A DNA stretch of 64,000 nucleotides, taken from assembly GCF_023159225.1 (NCBI RefSeq), contig NC_063184.1:15737528-15801527 (forward strand), written 5' to 3'. The DNA comes from Perognathus longimembris pacificus (lineage: Eukaryota; Chordata; Mammalia; Rodentia; Heteromyidae). Below are positions 50,701 to 62,700 of this stretch, in pieces (position 1 is the stretch's first letter; each line of letters starts with the position of its first letter). A model generated the notes under the pieces. The model made no database searches. It saw nothing but the letters and a program-made list of their open reading frames with translations, and was not told where the DNA came from. The position numbers were made by a program, and so were the translations under genes.

Positions 50701-53700
50701 TGTTTACCTACCCAGGCTTAATTTGACAGCAAATGCTTTTAGCCCCCAGTTTAACCGAGTTACTTTAAAGCATTCAAAATTAATTTCATAGAAACCAGAC
50801 TCTCTTTTTTTGTTGGGCGGGGGGCAGGTGTTTGAGCCTTGTACTTGCTATGTAAGTTCTCTACCACTGAGTCACCTCCCCACCTCATCCCCAGTCTCAG
50901 AACTCTTGTGTTGATAATGCAATTGGTTTATATAATATTAGTGGTATCTCATAATTAAAACAAAAATACAAACATGAATGCCTTGATAATAAACACATGC
51001 TGGGTGAAGCTAACAGAGGTGTGGGCTTTGAGCTAGGTAGAGCACTCTAACTTGAAACAGAGACTGACACTTAGAACCTAATAAATACCTGGATACAAAT
51101 GCATTCACAGGCTGGGAATATGGCCTCGTGGCAAGAGTGCTTGCCTCATATACAGGAAGCCCTAGGTTTGATTCCTTAGCACCACATACACAGGATAAAA
51201 AAAAGCCAGAAGTGGTGCTGTGGCTCTAGTTGGCAGAGTGCTAACCTTGAGCAAAAAGAAGTCAGGAATAGTGCTCAGGCCCTGAGTTCAAGCCCCAGAA
51301 CTGGCACAAAAAAAAAAAAAATGCATTCACACCCAGCTTTAGTGTGTTCTCATCTGAGTACGCCCCATCTGTGGTTAACTTTCAAGATCATATTTTTAAA
51401 ACACAGGTCCTGATATTGTTGCTTTTTACTGATTTAACCCCTCCAGTGCCTATAAAATGTATGTGTTTCTCGGTAATCTGGCCCTTCCTGGTGTCTCTAC
51501 TTTCTCGTAACTGCCAGGTCCTTGCCATGCAAAGTCATCTGTGTTGCTGTACATCCTTGCTTTGATGTGATATTCTTTCTACCTTTCCCCTTGTCTGATT
51601 GGCCCTTGTGCCTTCCAGTTTTCATGGTGTTTTCTTTCTTTTTCCTTGTATGACACCCATGGAGTGTATGTTTTAATGTATTTATTTGTTGTCAAAGTGA
51701 TGTACAGCGAGGTTACAGTTTCATATGTAAGGCAGTGAGTACATATCTTATCAAACTTGTTACCTTCTCCCTCATTTTTCTCCCACCTTCCCCCCTCCCC
51801 AGTTCCCTAACCACCCCCACACACCCTCAGTTATACAGTTGGTTTACAGCATATTGTCTTTTAAGTATTGCTGTTGCATTGGCTCACCTTTTACCATTTT
51901 TCTCTCCATTTTGCTGTTCCCTTCCCTTCCCTAGTTCCAATAAACATATATAATACTCAGGGTACCAAAGAAAGACAAAAGAAAAAGGCAAAATTTCACA
52001 TGGTATGTTGAAAATAACAATGATAAACCACTTATTTCTGTAACTTGGAGTTCATTTCACTTAGCACTGTCTTATGTATTCATATGTACATAGCTATTGA
52101 GCTATTGTGATCTTCTGCTAGGAGTATACATTTAAACCTCATTGTACTTCATTGCAGTTTGTTCTTTTGTTTGCTTCCCAATCAATAGGCCTCTGAACAT
52201 CTGGACAAAGGGAAATATATTTATTGTATCTTACCACTAACTCCTTATACCCTAACACTACCATGTTGTCTGAAGGTGCTCAGTAAATATAGAATGAAGA
52301 AATAGTATTTCACAAATGGAAAAGAGAAGTGTAGATCCATCTCTCCATCAGATGCAGCCTTTACACAACTGATCGGGCTGCCTACTGGAGGAGGACTGTT
52401 TCCTTGCTCTTGTAGTCTGATACCCTACCACTAAATGAAATGAGGTTTGTTTTTAACAAAATGTCTTTGTTTCTTCCTTTACAGATATTGATGATGTAGA
52501 GAAGTTCAAACCAGGTTACTTAGATGCTACTCTGAATTGGCTCAGATTTTATAAGGTACCAGAGGGAAAAGCAGAAAACAAGTTTGCCTTTAATGGAGAA
52601 TTCAAAAACAAGGTAAACATAAGAATTATTATTTTAAAATGCACCTTCTGCTGTCTATACAAGTACTTCTTTCACTTGGGGTTTTTTTTTTTTATATGTG
52701 AATGTATAAGCATATTGACAAAAGTGCTTTTGTTACTGATTTGCATATTTAAGGACATTGTTCAAATGATCTAAGTAAATCCAAAAGGCTGAGAAATAGC
52801 TAATAAATTACTTCATGTAAAATTGCTCACTTTCTTTTTTTTTTAATTTTTATTATCAAACTGATGTACAGAGAGGTTACAGTTTCATACGTTAGGCATT
52901 GGATACATTTCTTGTACTGTTTGTTACCTTGTCCTTCATTCCCCCCTTCCTCCTCCCCCTTTCCCTTCCCCCCCCTGAGGTGTTCAGTTCACTTACACCA
53001 AACAGTTTTGCAAATATTGCTTTTGTAGTTGTTTGTCTTTTTTTACCCTGTGTCTCTCAATTTTGGTATTCCCTTTCAATTTCCTAGTTCCAATACACGG
53101 TATACACGGTTTCCAATATACTCAAATAAGATTACAGAGATAGTGTAGGTACAACCACGGAAAGTGATACAAGAACATCATCAATAATAGAAGCTACAGA
53201 TACAGATGGGACGTTGAAAGTAGTTACAACTGTGATATAACAATCGTTTCCATAACATGAAGTTCATTTCACTTATCATCTTATGTGTTCATAAGGGTAC
53301 AGCTGTTGGGCTCTTGTGATGCTCTGCTATGACTTGCCTAAACCTGTACTAATTATTCCCAATAAGGGAGACCATAGAGTCCATGTTTCTTTGGGTCTGG
53401 CTCACTTCACTTAGTATAATTTTTTCCAAGTCCTTCCATTTCCTTCCAAATGGGGCAATGTCATTCTTTCTGATAGAGGCATAAAATTCCATTGTGTATA
53501 TGTACCACATTTTCCTGATCCATTCGTCTACTGAGGGGCATCTGGGTTGGTTCCAGATTCTAGCTATGACAAATTGTGCTGCGATGAACATTGTTGTGCT
53601 GGTGGCATTACTGTGATTTTGTTTGTGGTCTTTTGGATAGATACCCAAAAGTGGGGCTGCTGGGTCATAGGGGAGTTCTATATTTAGCCTTCTGAGGACT

Positions 53701-56700
53701 CTCCATACTGCTTGCCAGAGTGGCTGAACCAGTTTACATTCCCACCAACAATGAAGTAGGGTTCCCTTTTGGCCACATCCCCTCCAACAATTGTTATTGT
53801 TAGTTTTCTTGATATATGACATTCTTACTGGGGTGAGATGGATTCTCAATGTTGTTTTGATTTGCATTTCTTTTATGGCCAGTGATGTAGAGCACTTTTT
53901 CATATGTCTCTTGGCCATTCTCATTTCCTCATCAGAGAAGTCTCTTTGTAAGTCTTTAGCCCACTTGATGAGGGGGCTATTGGTTCTTTGTGGTTTTGTT
54001 TTGGAAGAAGGTAATTTTTTTAGTTCTGCATACATTTTAGAGATGAGGCCTTTGTCCGTTGAATGGCCGGTAAAGATCTTCTCCCAGTCTGTGGGCTTTC
54101 TGTTTATCTTGCGATAACTTGCTCACTTTCTTAGAAAGTGAAGGAATTCCATGATCAGTTTGACTTTGCAAATTGTCTATGAAAAAAAACCCTTTACTCT
54201 TTTGAGGAGAAAGATACTTGTCCTTAATGCAATTCCACAGAGGCTTCCTTCCTGACTGTTCATGCTGACCTGACTAAGATAAGCTACTCAGTAATTAAGA
54301 AGCCTGAGTCTCCTTACTGTCAGGATTTTTCTATTAGAATGCCACAGTTACCATAAATTGTCTGTAATGTGCTACCAGCAGAGAAAATAGACCATGAAGT
54401 CAGAAAGTTTTTCAGAGTGTTACAATAAGTTGCAATTACCTACATACTTCTAAACTGGTAAATTCAGTATATTTTACAAGTGAAATAAGACACAGCAGTG
54501 AAAACTTAAAATTTAGGTAAGAATGATATAAGAATGTATATGTTGGTAGCTGGACTCTGTAGTTGGGTTTATTTTTGGTGTGTGTGTGTGTTTTATATAT
54601 ATAATTTTTATTGTCAAACTGATATACAGAGTGATTACAGTTTCATACTTTAGGCATTGGATACATTTCTTATACTGTTGGTTACCTCCTCCCTCATTCC
54701 CCCCTCCCCCTTCCCCTTTCCCCCCATGAGTTGTTGAGTAGATTTACACTAAACAGTTTTGCAAGTATTGCTTTTGTAATTGTTTGTCTTTTTTACCCTG
54801 TGTCTCTCGATTTTGGTATTCCCTTTCAGTTTCCTAGTTCTAATACCTGTATACAGTTTCCAGTGTACTCAGATAAGATACAGAGATAATGCAGGTACAA
54901 CCACAGGGAGGGGATACAAGAACATCATCAATAATAGAAACTACCATTTCACATCGCATGTTGAAAATAATTACAACCGTGATATAACAGTTGTTTCCAT
55001 AACATGGAGTTCATTTCACTTAGCATCATCTTATGTGTTCATAAGGGTATAGCTATTGGGCTCTTGTGATCCTCTGCTGTGACTAGCCTAAACCTGTGCT
55101 AATTATTCCCTATGAGAGAGACCATAGAGTCCATGTTTCTTTGGGTCTGGCTCACTTCACTTAGTATAATTTTTTCCAAGTCCTTCCATTTCCTTACAAA
55201 TGGGGCAATGTCATTCTTTCTGATAGAGGCATAAAATTCCATTGTGTATATGTACCACAGACCCTGTAGTTTTTGAAAGGCACCTTAAAAGAACCCTTAA
55301 TGTCAACTTCTTTAATGTCACTCAGATTATTAAATACACACATAAAAAGTTTTTATTTCTTTTTAGAATTAAATACTGGAAATTTTCATAATCAATTATT
55401 TTTATCTATTTCCTCTAAATAGATATTTTCATGTCCCTTTATTGCCTGTGGGTAGTTCTGTCATGTCATGAGTTTAGGAAGAGTGAGGTGTCAATTCTTC
55501 TTTGAAGAGTGGGTCATTTTTATAACTCTTTCAGAATACAGTCATTCTGTGCATTACTCTTTAGTGTAAAGTTTAAAGCATGGAGCCTACTACGCGCTGA
55601 TGGCCAATGCCTGTAAATCTAGGTAGTCAGGAAGCTGAGATCTAAGGATCATGGTTTGAAGCTAGCTCATGCAAAAAAAATCTGAGTGTCATCTCCAGTT
55701 AACCAGCAAAAAAGCTGGGAGCAGAGCTGTGGCTCAAGTGGTAGAATACTAGTCTTGAGCAAAGAAAAAAAAAGGTCAGGAACAATTCCCAGACCCTGAG
55801 TTCAAGGCCCAGGACCACCACAAAAACAAAAACAAGGAGTCAAACTTAAAAACAATTTTTTTAATTGCGCTTCTTTAGTATGATTGAAAAGATGTCTTCC
55901 ATTTTTTCTGTTCTCGGATTCCTCTGCTAGGTCCTTAATCAAGTTCTAGAATGCTTTCCAAGTACTCAACGATTAACTGAATGTTTTTGGCTAAAAGTTT
56001 TTTCTTGAATGATCCAGACAATAAATTATTTTTATTGTCTTACATCTTAAGATTTCCTAGTACTGCCTCATTGAAAATTAAACCATTCTCTATTATCTTA
56101 GCCAACAGTAGTCCTGACAGAACTTTTCTTTTTAAGGTTAAATTTCAGAATTCAAGAGTCTTGGAACTAATCTAAGCATTTCACATACAGCATCTTTATT
56201 CTTTGATCAGTTATATGGCTTAGGTCAGGGACTGGCATACTATTTCCATATAGGATCATATAGAAACAATTCTGGGCTTCCTAAACTGTATAGTTTAGCC
56301 ACAACTACTGAATTCTCTGTCATTGTAGTATTTATTAAAGCAGCCACAGGCCAACAACTGGAAGGGCTGATATGATCCACAGGTACTAGTTTGCCAGTTC
56401 CTGAGACAAATTTATCTTCATTGTACTCATTTAGTTACAAGGGAATTGAGGCTTAATGAGGTTAAGAATACCCTTAGAGTTGTCACACTTTGGTAAATAA
56501 GGAAGCCCAGGTTTAAGTTATCCTGGCTTCGGAGTTCCTGATCATGTACAGTGTTATAGTGTTATACTGAGATTAGTTCTGGGTTAACATAATAATGTGA
56601 TTGCTGTGTCTCTTCCTGGTTGAACCTAGGCTTTTGCTCTTGAAGTTATTAAATCTGCTCATGAATGTTGGAAAGCATTGCTAATGAAGAAGTGTGATGG

Positions 56701-59700
56701 AGGAGCTATAAAATGGTAAGAATTTGTCTTTTTGTTTTGTTTGTGCCAGTACTAGGGCTTGAACTCTGGTCCTGGGAGCTGTCCTTTAGCGTTTTCACTT
56801 AAGGCTAGTGCTCTGCCACTTGGGCCAGAGCTCTTCTTCCAGCTTTTTGGTTAGAAATAAAACTCTCATGGACTGCTTAGGCTGGATTTGAACCAGGATC
56901 CTCAGATCTCAGCCTCTTGCGGAACTAGGATTACGGTTTTTGTTTGTTTTGGCACTACTGGGATTTTTGAACTAAGGGCCTTCATTTATCAGGCAGGTGT
57001 TCTACCACTTGAGTCATGCACACTCCCCAAATTGTCTTTCTATGTGAGTAATGCTATTTCATTATTCAGATCATAGAGTTTTTAAGAAGGGATTCCAATT
57101 ATTTTTCATTTAAAAAGTATAAAGCATCTATGCAATGGGTGTTTGATTGCTGTTCTGTGAAACTACAAATTGACATGGTCCCCTTCTTCAAGGGATCTAG
57201 GTTTTTATTAAGAGACACTAACAAGCAAGCAAGCATTTGATTATAATACACTGATGTGCAAAGATACAGTAAAAATAGCAACTTCTCAACATTCAATTAT
57301 TAGTGTTTTTAATTTAACAAAATTACCACATTATTTTAAAATTATTTTTAAGTAATTGTGCAGGGGAGTTACCTCATTCTCCCCATCCTTCCCAACATGT
57401 TCACCACATCATTTCTTAGTAGGTCTTGTCCAACACAATCAGGATTATTAGCTGATTAAGAGGAGTCAGATGATAGTAACATGTAGCATACATAACTTAA
57501 ACATGTAATACATTCATTTACTAGTCTTTGGATAGAGGGCTCAGATCTTTTCTATATAGCTCCCATGTAGATTTTTCTCTACATACACTAACATAAACAG
57601 AATAGAAAATAAAGTGGGGTTTTTTTTGTTGTTGTTTGTTTTCTGCCAGTCCTGGGGCTTGGACTCAGGGCCTGAGCACTACCCCTGGCTTCTTTTTGCT
57701 CAAGGCTAGTATACTACCACTTGAGCCACAGCTCCACTTCTGGATTTTTCTGTGTGTGTGGTGATGAGGAATCAAACCCAGGGCTTCATGCATGCTAGGC
57801 AAACACTCTACTGCGAAACCACTTTCCCAGCCTCGAAAATAAAGATTTTTATAATCCTTAAATACCTTACAACTTAAAAACCGTTGCAGGATGGAAACCG
57901 TGGCTCATAACTGTAATCCCAGGTACTGGAGAGGTAGCCTGAGGATGAACCAGGTTTCAGGGTAGCCCAGGCAGAAATTTAGTGAGACCCCATGACCAAA
58001 TCCAGTAAACTTAGCATTGTGGTGCATAGTTGTCATCTCCGTTACATGAGGGATAGGAATAGGAAGATCGTGATTCAGGTCAGCTGGGCAAAACAAATCC
58101 ATATTTGAATAACTAAAGTAAACCAAGAGATGGGAGATTGGCTCAAGTGGTAGAGCATTTGGCCAGCAAGCAAAAGGTCTTGAGTTTCAAATCCCAGTAC
58201 CAGTAACAAGAAAGAAAGTTGCATATTTTGGTATTCTTTTTTCTCACCTCTGATTTGGCACCTAGCAGTTTACCTCTGGTGATGCTTTATAGAGCTTTGG
58301 TATTGTTTACGCACTCCCTAGTTGTGAGCCAGTGAGGTTTACATAGGAGCACTTTTCTTACCACACTCCTTTAACCAGTGAGGGTGATTACTACTTATTG
58401 TAAAATTACAGTGATAACTACAACTGACATAAATGATTCCTGGTGAGTGTCATTGTGAATCTGGCGAGTAGAGGCCCCAACATCTTGACCCCTCTGGATC
58501 AGGAGAAATGGAAGGAATTCATCAGCACACGGCTATACTTCCTAAAGAGTTGTTAGTATCCCCCATGCAACTCAGTGTTTCCTCATTATCCACAGTCTGC
58601 TGTCATTCCTTCTGTGCTGAGTCTAGTTTTCTTTCTCTGGAGGGAACTTTATTTCTAAGGTATGGTGTCTTTTTGCAGTAGTCCATCTAGAGAATGACAG
58701 AGATTGCATTACAATAAAAATGACATTTTTAAAGCGTTATAGTGTTCCAGAATTTGAGTGTCTTATATGTGTTTTTCCATTAATTTCAAGAACCCTATAA
58801 AATACATTATACTCTCCACTTATACAGGAGGAAATTGAAACTACATGAAATTTAAGTAATTTTTATAGTCACACAGTAAAACCAAAATTCCAAACCTACC
58901 ATCTTAGCAATTGTCTTAGTCTGTGTTGCTATAACAAAATATCTGAAGCTGGGTTGTATGTCAGAAAAAGGTTTTTGGCTTACAGTTTGGAGGGCATAGC
59001 ATCTGCTTTTCCTGTGGGGAAGGCTTAATGGCAGATGGTGTCACACAGTAGAAGCACATGAAGAGGTGACTCAGGACCTGACTTGGAAGGGAATGGCCTC
59101 CATCTTTTGTAACAATCCCTTGCAGTTGGTATTAATCCACTCCAATGAGACCAACATTAATCTCTAGGAGGGCAGTCATTACCCAACCACCCCCCTACCA
59201 GGCCCTATCCTGAATGCTTCCAACATCTCATTACCACCACACTGGAGACCAGACTTGCTGCACGCAAGCTGGGGCAGGGGATATTCAGATCCAAATGTAA
59301 TCACACCTACATTCTGTTGTATTCTCCACATATCTCACAACAACAACAACAAAATGTTTTTTTAAGTCTGGCTCGGGGACTCAAACTTGGTACCCAATGC
59401 TTTTGCTCATTGGCTAATGCTCTACCAACTGAACCATGCCTCCAACCCCCAACAAAAAATTTTAACTTAAGAATTTTGAGGCAATAAGCCAGATGCTGGT
59501 GTCTCACACCTGTAATACCAGCTACTCAGTTGGCTGAGATCTGAAGATTGCGGTTTGAAGTCAGCCTTGACAGGAATATCCACAGGACTCTTGTCTCCTA
59601 TTATTGAAAAGCTAGAATTGGAGATGTGGCTTAGTGGTAGAGTGCCAACCTTCATCAAAAAAGCCAAACGAGAGCATGAGGCCCTGAGTTCAAGTCTCTA

Positions 59701-62700
59701 GTCCAGCACATATACAAAAATGGATTTTTATATAAATTGTAAGCACTTAAAAGTATAAAGCATTGGAATTTTAATCTATTTAATCAATCCTTTTTATTAG
59801 GACTTAATTTGCAAAGTATTTCAGAGTTCCTTCTTTTGCCTTTATATAATGAACAGCCTCCCTCTCACAGTGTACTGTTGCTGAAAGAGCAAGCCTCCTT
59901 TCTTTCCTGGTCCCCTCCTAATCCGTTTTCATTGTGCAGTTTAGGTTAGATCCATGCTCTTCATTACAGCCGTTCTCTCAGTCCTTGTACACAGATCACT
60001 ACAGAATGAGCTAGGGAATTGTTGGAAAGTTCAGATGCAGTGTTCCCTCCTCTGAATGTATATATTAGGATCTCTGGGGAAGTAGGATCTAAGCAGATAT
60101 GTTTTTAACACTCCCTACAAAAGTCTCTCTGCTTGAGAACTAAGAAATCCAAACTTCTCGTGAGAGATCAAACAAGACTTTCCAAGATTCCATCCATCCC
60201 GTTACCTATCTAACCTCATTTTCTATCACTTCTTGCCTCTACTTTGTGCTTCAGCAAGGATTTCTACAAATTCTATCCTTCATGCTCTAGACCTGTGTTC
60301 TTTTGTCTTCTTGGCTTCAGTTATGGTCTTATTTTTTGAACAAGCTCATCATTTAAGACTTCATCTAGATCCTTGTTTAGAAAATATTCCTAAAGGTCAT
60401 GGACTCACCAATAAACATCTGTTGGAGTTAACTGTTGAATAATAGTTTAAAGCCAACAAATAGTTGTTACTTTTTTTAATCCAGGGTGAGACCTTTGTTT
60501 CTGAGACCACTGCATTTGTTAAATTTTTCATTGATACTTTGAGTAATTCTCTGAAAGTAACTTTTTACAAGTAGCTATATCTTTTCTACTCTTTAATGTG
60601 TACTCTGAAAATTGTATATTCTTGTAACAGAAGATTCTTGTAAGGAATTTCATTACTTCTATTCTCACCTGAGAAAACTTTGTTTTCTGTTATAAGAGAA
60701 ATAAATATATATTCTATCATAGGAGAAATAAAATTTTATGATATAAGGGTTTCCTGTTTATCCCTTCTCACCTTTTCTTCAAATACAGTTTTCTGATTTT
60801 AAGATATCATAAATGTACTCTGGCTTCTCACATTATTTATTTTGATCCTTCTGTCTTTTAAATTTTTCAAGTTTTTAATATCATTCTACATACAAAGCTG
60901 CTCAAATACAGTAACTCATAATTTCTTTAGTCACAATATTTTATTAATACCCATTCCCTTATTTAATGAATCTGTACACTAAATCCAGAATTATTTTTAG
61001 GCCTAATGTAACTCCTTTAATTCAAGGTTAAATTAATTTTGTAAACAATGCACAAGACTTGTACTCTGTCTACTGTCCCTCTCAGTTTCCCTCATGAACT
61101 TCTGCTCTTTAGGAAGTCCAAACATCACCTCTGCACACTTCACATTGCTTCACATACGCTCCTCTGCATATTTTCATGCTCGATGTTAGGTTTGTATCTT
61201 AGCACATTGTATGTAAATAGGACTTGATGTGGAAGATAATGTTCATGTGCTAGTTGAATAGGAACATATTCAATTCAAATTATTTAGATGTTGAAATTAT
61301 TTCATTTTTTTGCTCTCTGGAAGGAAGGTGCACATAGTTTGTGGAAAGTACTTTAATGTACTGGGGATTGCAGTTCTACTTTAGCTTTCTGAACATTCGC
61401 CCATGCTACTTCCTTCTGTAAACTCTAGAGTTTATCCAAAATCATTGTCAGTCTTAGCTCTTTGTATTTTTTTCTCTCCCTTGTTCTTGACTGTTTGCTC
61501 TAGAATGGGAAACCATGGTAAATCTGTAAATCTATATCCTGGACATTGTCTTTGGGAATCTCATGAATGGGGCCTTTGACTGGAGACTGACTTGAATAAA
61601 TAATTTTCCATTCACTCAAGTTCCATGTTACTGGCTCTATAAATTTCATCCTTTTTATCTGTTTGTTGTTTTCAGGTAATCGTCTCTTTCTATTTCTTTG
61701 TAATCAGTCAGTTACTTTGCAAATTAATATATCTTTTAATTACTTTTAAATGCTATTTGGGCTTGTTGTACACAGCATTTTTTATATTGCTAATTCTTTG
61801 CTCTAATGTCATGTTTGCTTAGTTTGGTCAGTAAAGTTGTTCATATGCCTTGTCATGTTTATAAACTGTTCAGTTTTTTCAGTCCTGGGCATTTAAGATT
61901 TTAGGATTAAAGATTGAGTGTCTTACTATGCCAAAGAAAACACATTCTTTTTAATTGGTTTAATCTCATTTGTAGTAGGAACCAACATCTTTCTCCTTCT
62001 CTTCCTCCTTCCCCTCTGATTCTACTGCTCCTCCTACTGAAGGCCATGGGCGTAGTTTGAGAGCTAAAGACTACTAGTGATTATGAGTTCCATGGGTCAG
62101 TATCGTATCCTAGCACCCAGAAAAGTGTGTTCCTTTCAATACTTGGGACATAATTAGACTTTAAAAAGTTTATCTGGCTGGCACCAGTGGCTAACACCTG
62201 TAATCCTAGCTACTCAGGAGGCTGAGATCTGAAGATCACAGTTGAAGCCAAATCAGGCAGAAAAGTCCCCATGAGACTCTTATCTCCTATTAACTACTCA
62301 AAAATTGGAGGTGGTGCTATGGCTCAAGTGGTAGAGTGCTAGCTTTGAGCACAAAGAACCTCAGCAACAGCACCCAGACCCTGAGTTCAAGCCCCACAAC
62401 TGACCCCCCCCCAAAAAAAAAGTTTACCTGGAAATTCAAATTTAATTGGGTATTCTACTATTTTTTTTTTTTTCTGGCAGTTCTTTTTGGAGAAAGACAC
62501 CTCTACTCCCCCTGTTCTTTCTGGCTGCCATTGTCAAAGAATTAACACAGAAGGCATTTGGTTAAGTTATAATATTAAAAGCATATTTAGTATATACACC
62601 ATGCTTTCTTTGAGAGCTAGCATTAAGACTTTGCAATGTCTATGTGGGCCTGGGTCTATATATTGTTATCATTTCCTGGGTAACATCTGAGTTACAAGGT

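Larger units (their letters stand above)
44006..52484 (+). other. PPA2: PPA2 intron 7 (8,479 bp)
   Basis: Donor GTAAGT, acceptor CCTTTACAG. It contains a candidate alternative terminal exon (44933-45039), a young IDL-Geo SINE (45630), further SINEs at 47.6-51.3 kb, an L2-like stretch, a poly(A)-only insertion (49815-49860) and an older antisense L1 3' end (51664-52130). I recognise nothing in 44010-44510, 44590-44930, 45050-45610, 45860-47640, 48245-49070, 50260-50800 or 52135-52480. Confidence 0.85.
52613..56629 (+). other. PPA2: PPA2 intron 8 (4,017 bp)
   Basis: Donor GTAAAC, acceptor TGAACCTAG. Nearly half is antisense L1: a 1.28-kb copy (52837-54118) and a 0.67-kb copy (about 54590-55259). 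It also has a B1-headed SINE (55595-55838). I recognise nothing in 54135-54540, 55275-55590 or 55840-56625. Confidence 0.85.

Noticed and set aside
52555..52612. Internal GTACCA after AAG as the true end of exon 8
   Set aside because: The 58 nt after it encode conserved residues ([16 protein letters not shown]) in frame, and a good donor GTAAAC follows at 52613.
53349..54035. 228-codon minus-strand open frame as a host gene
   Set aside because: It is the C-terminus of L1 ORF2 within a duplication-flanked, 5'-truncated element.
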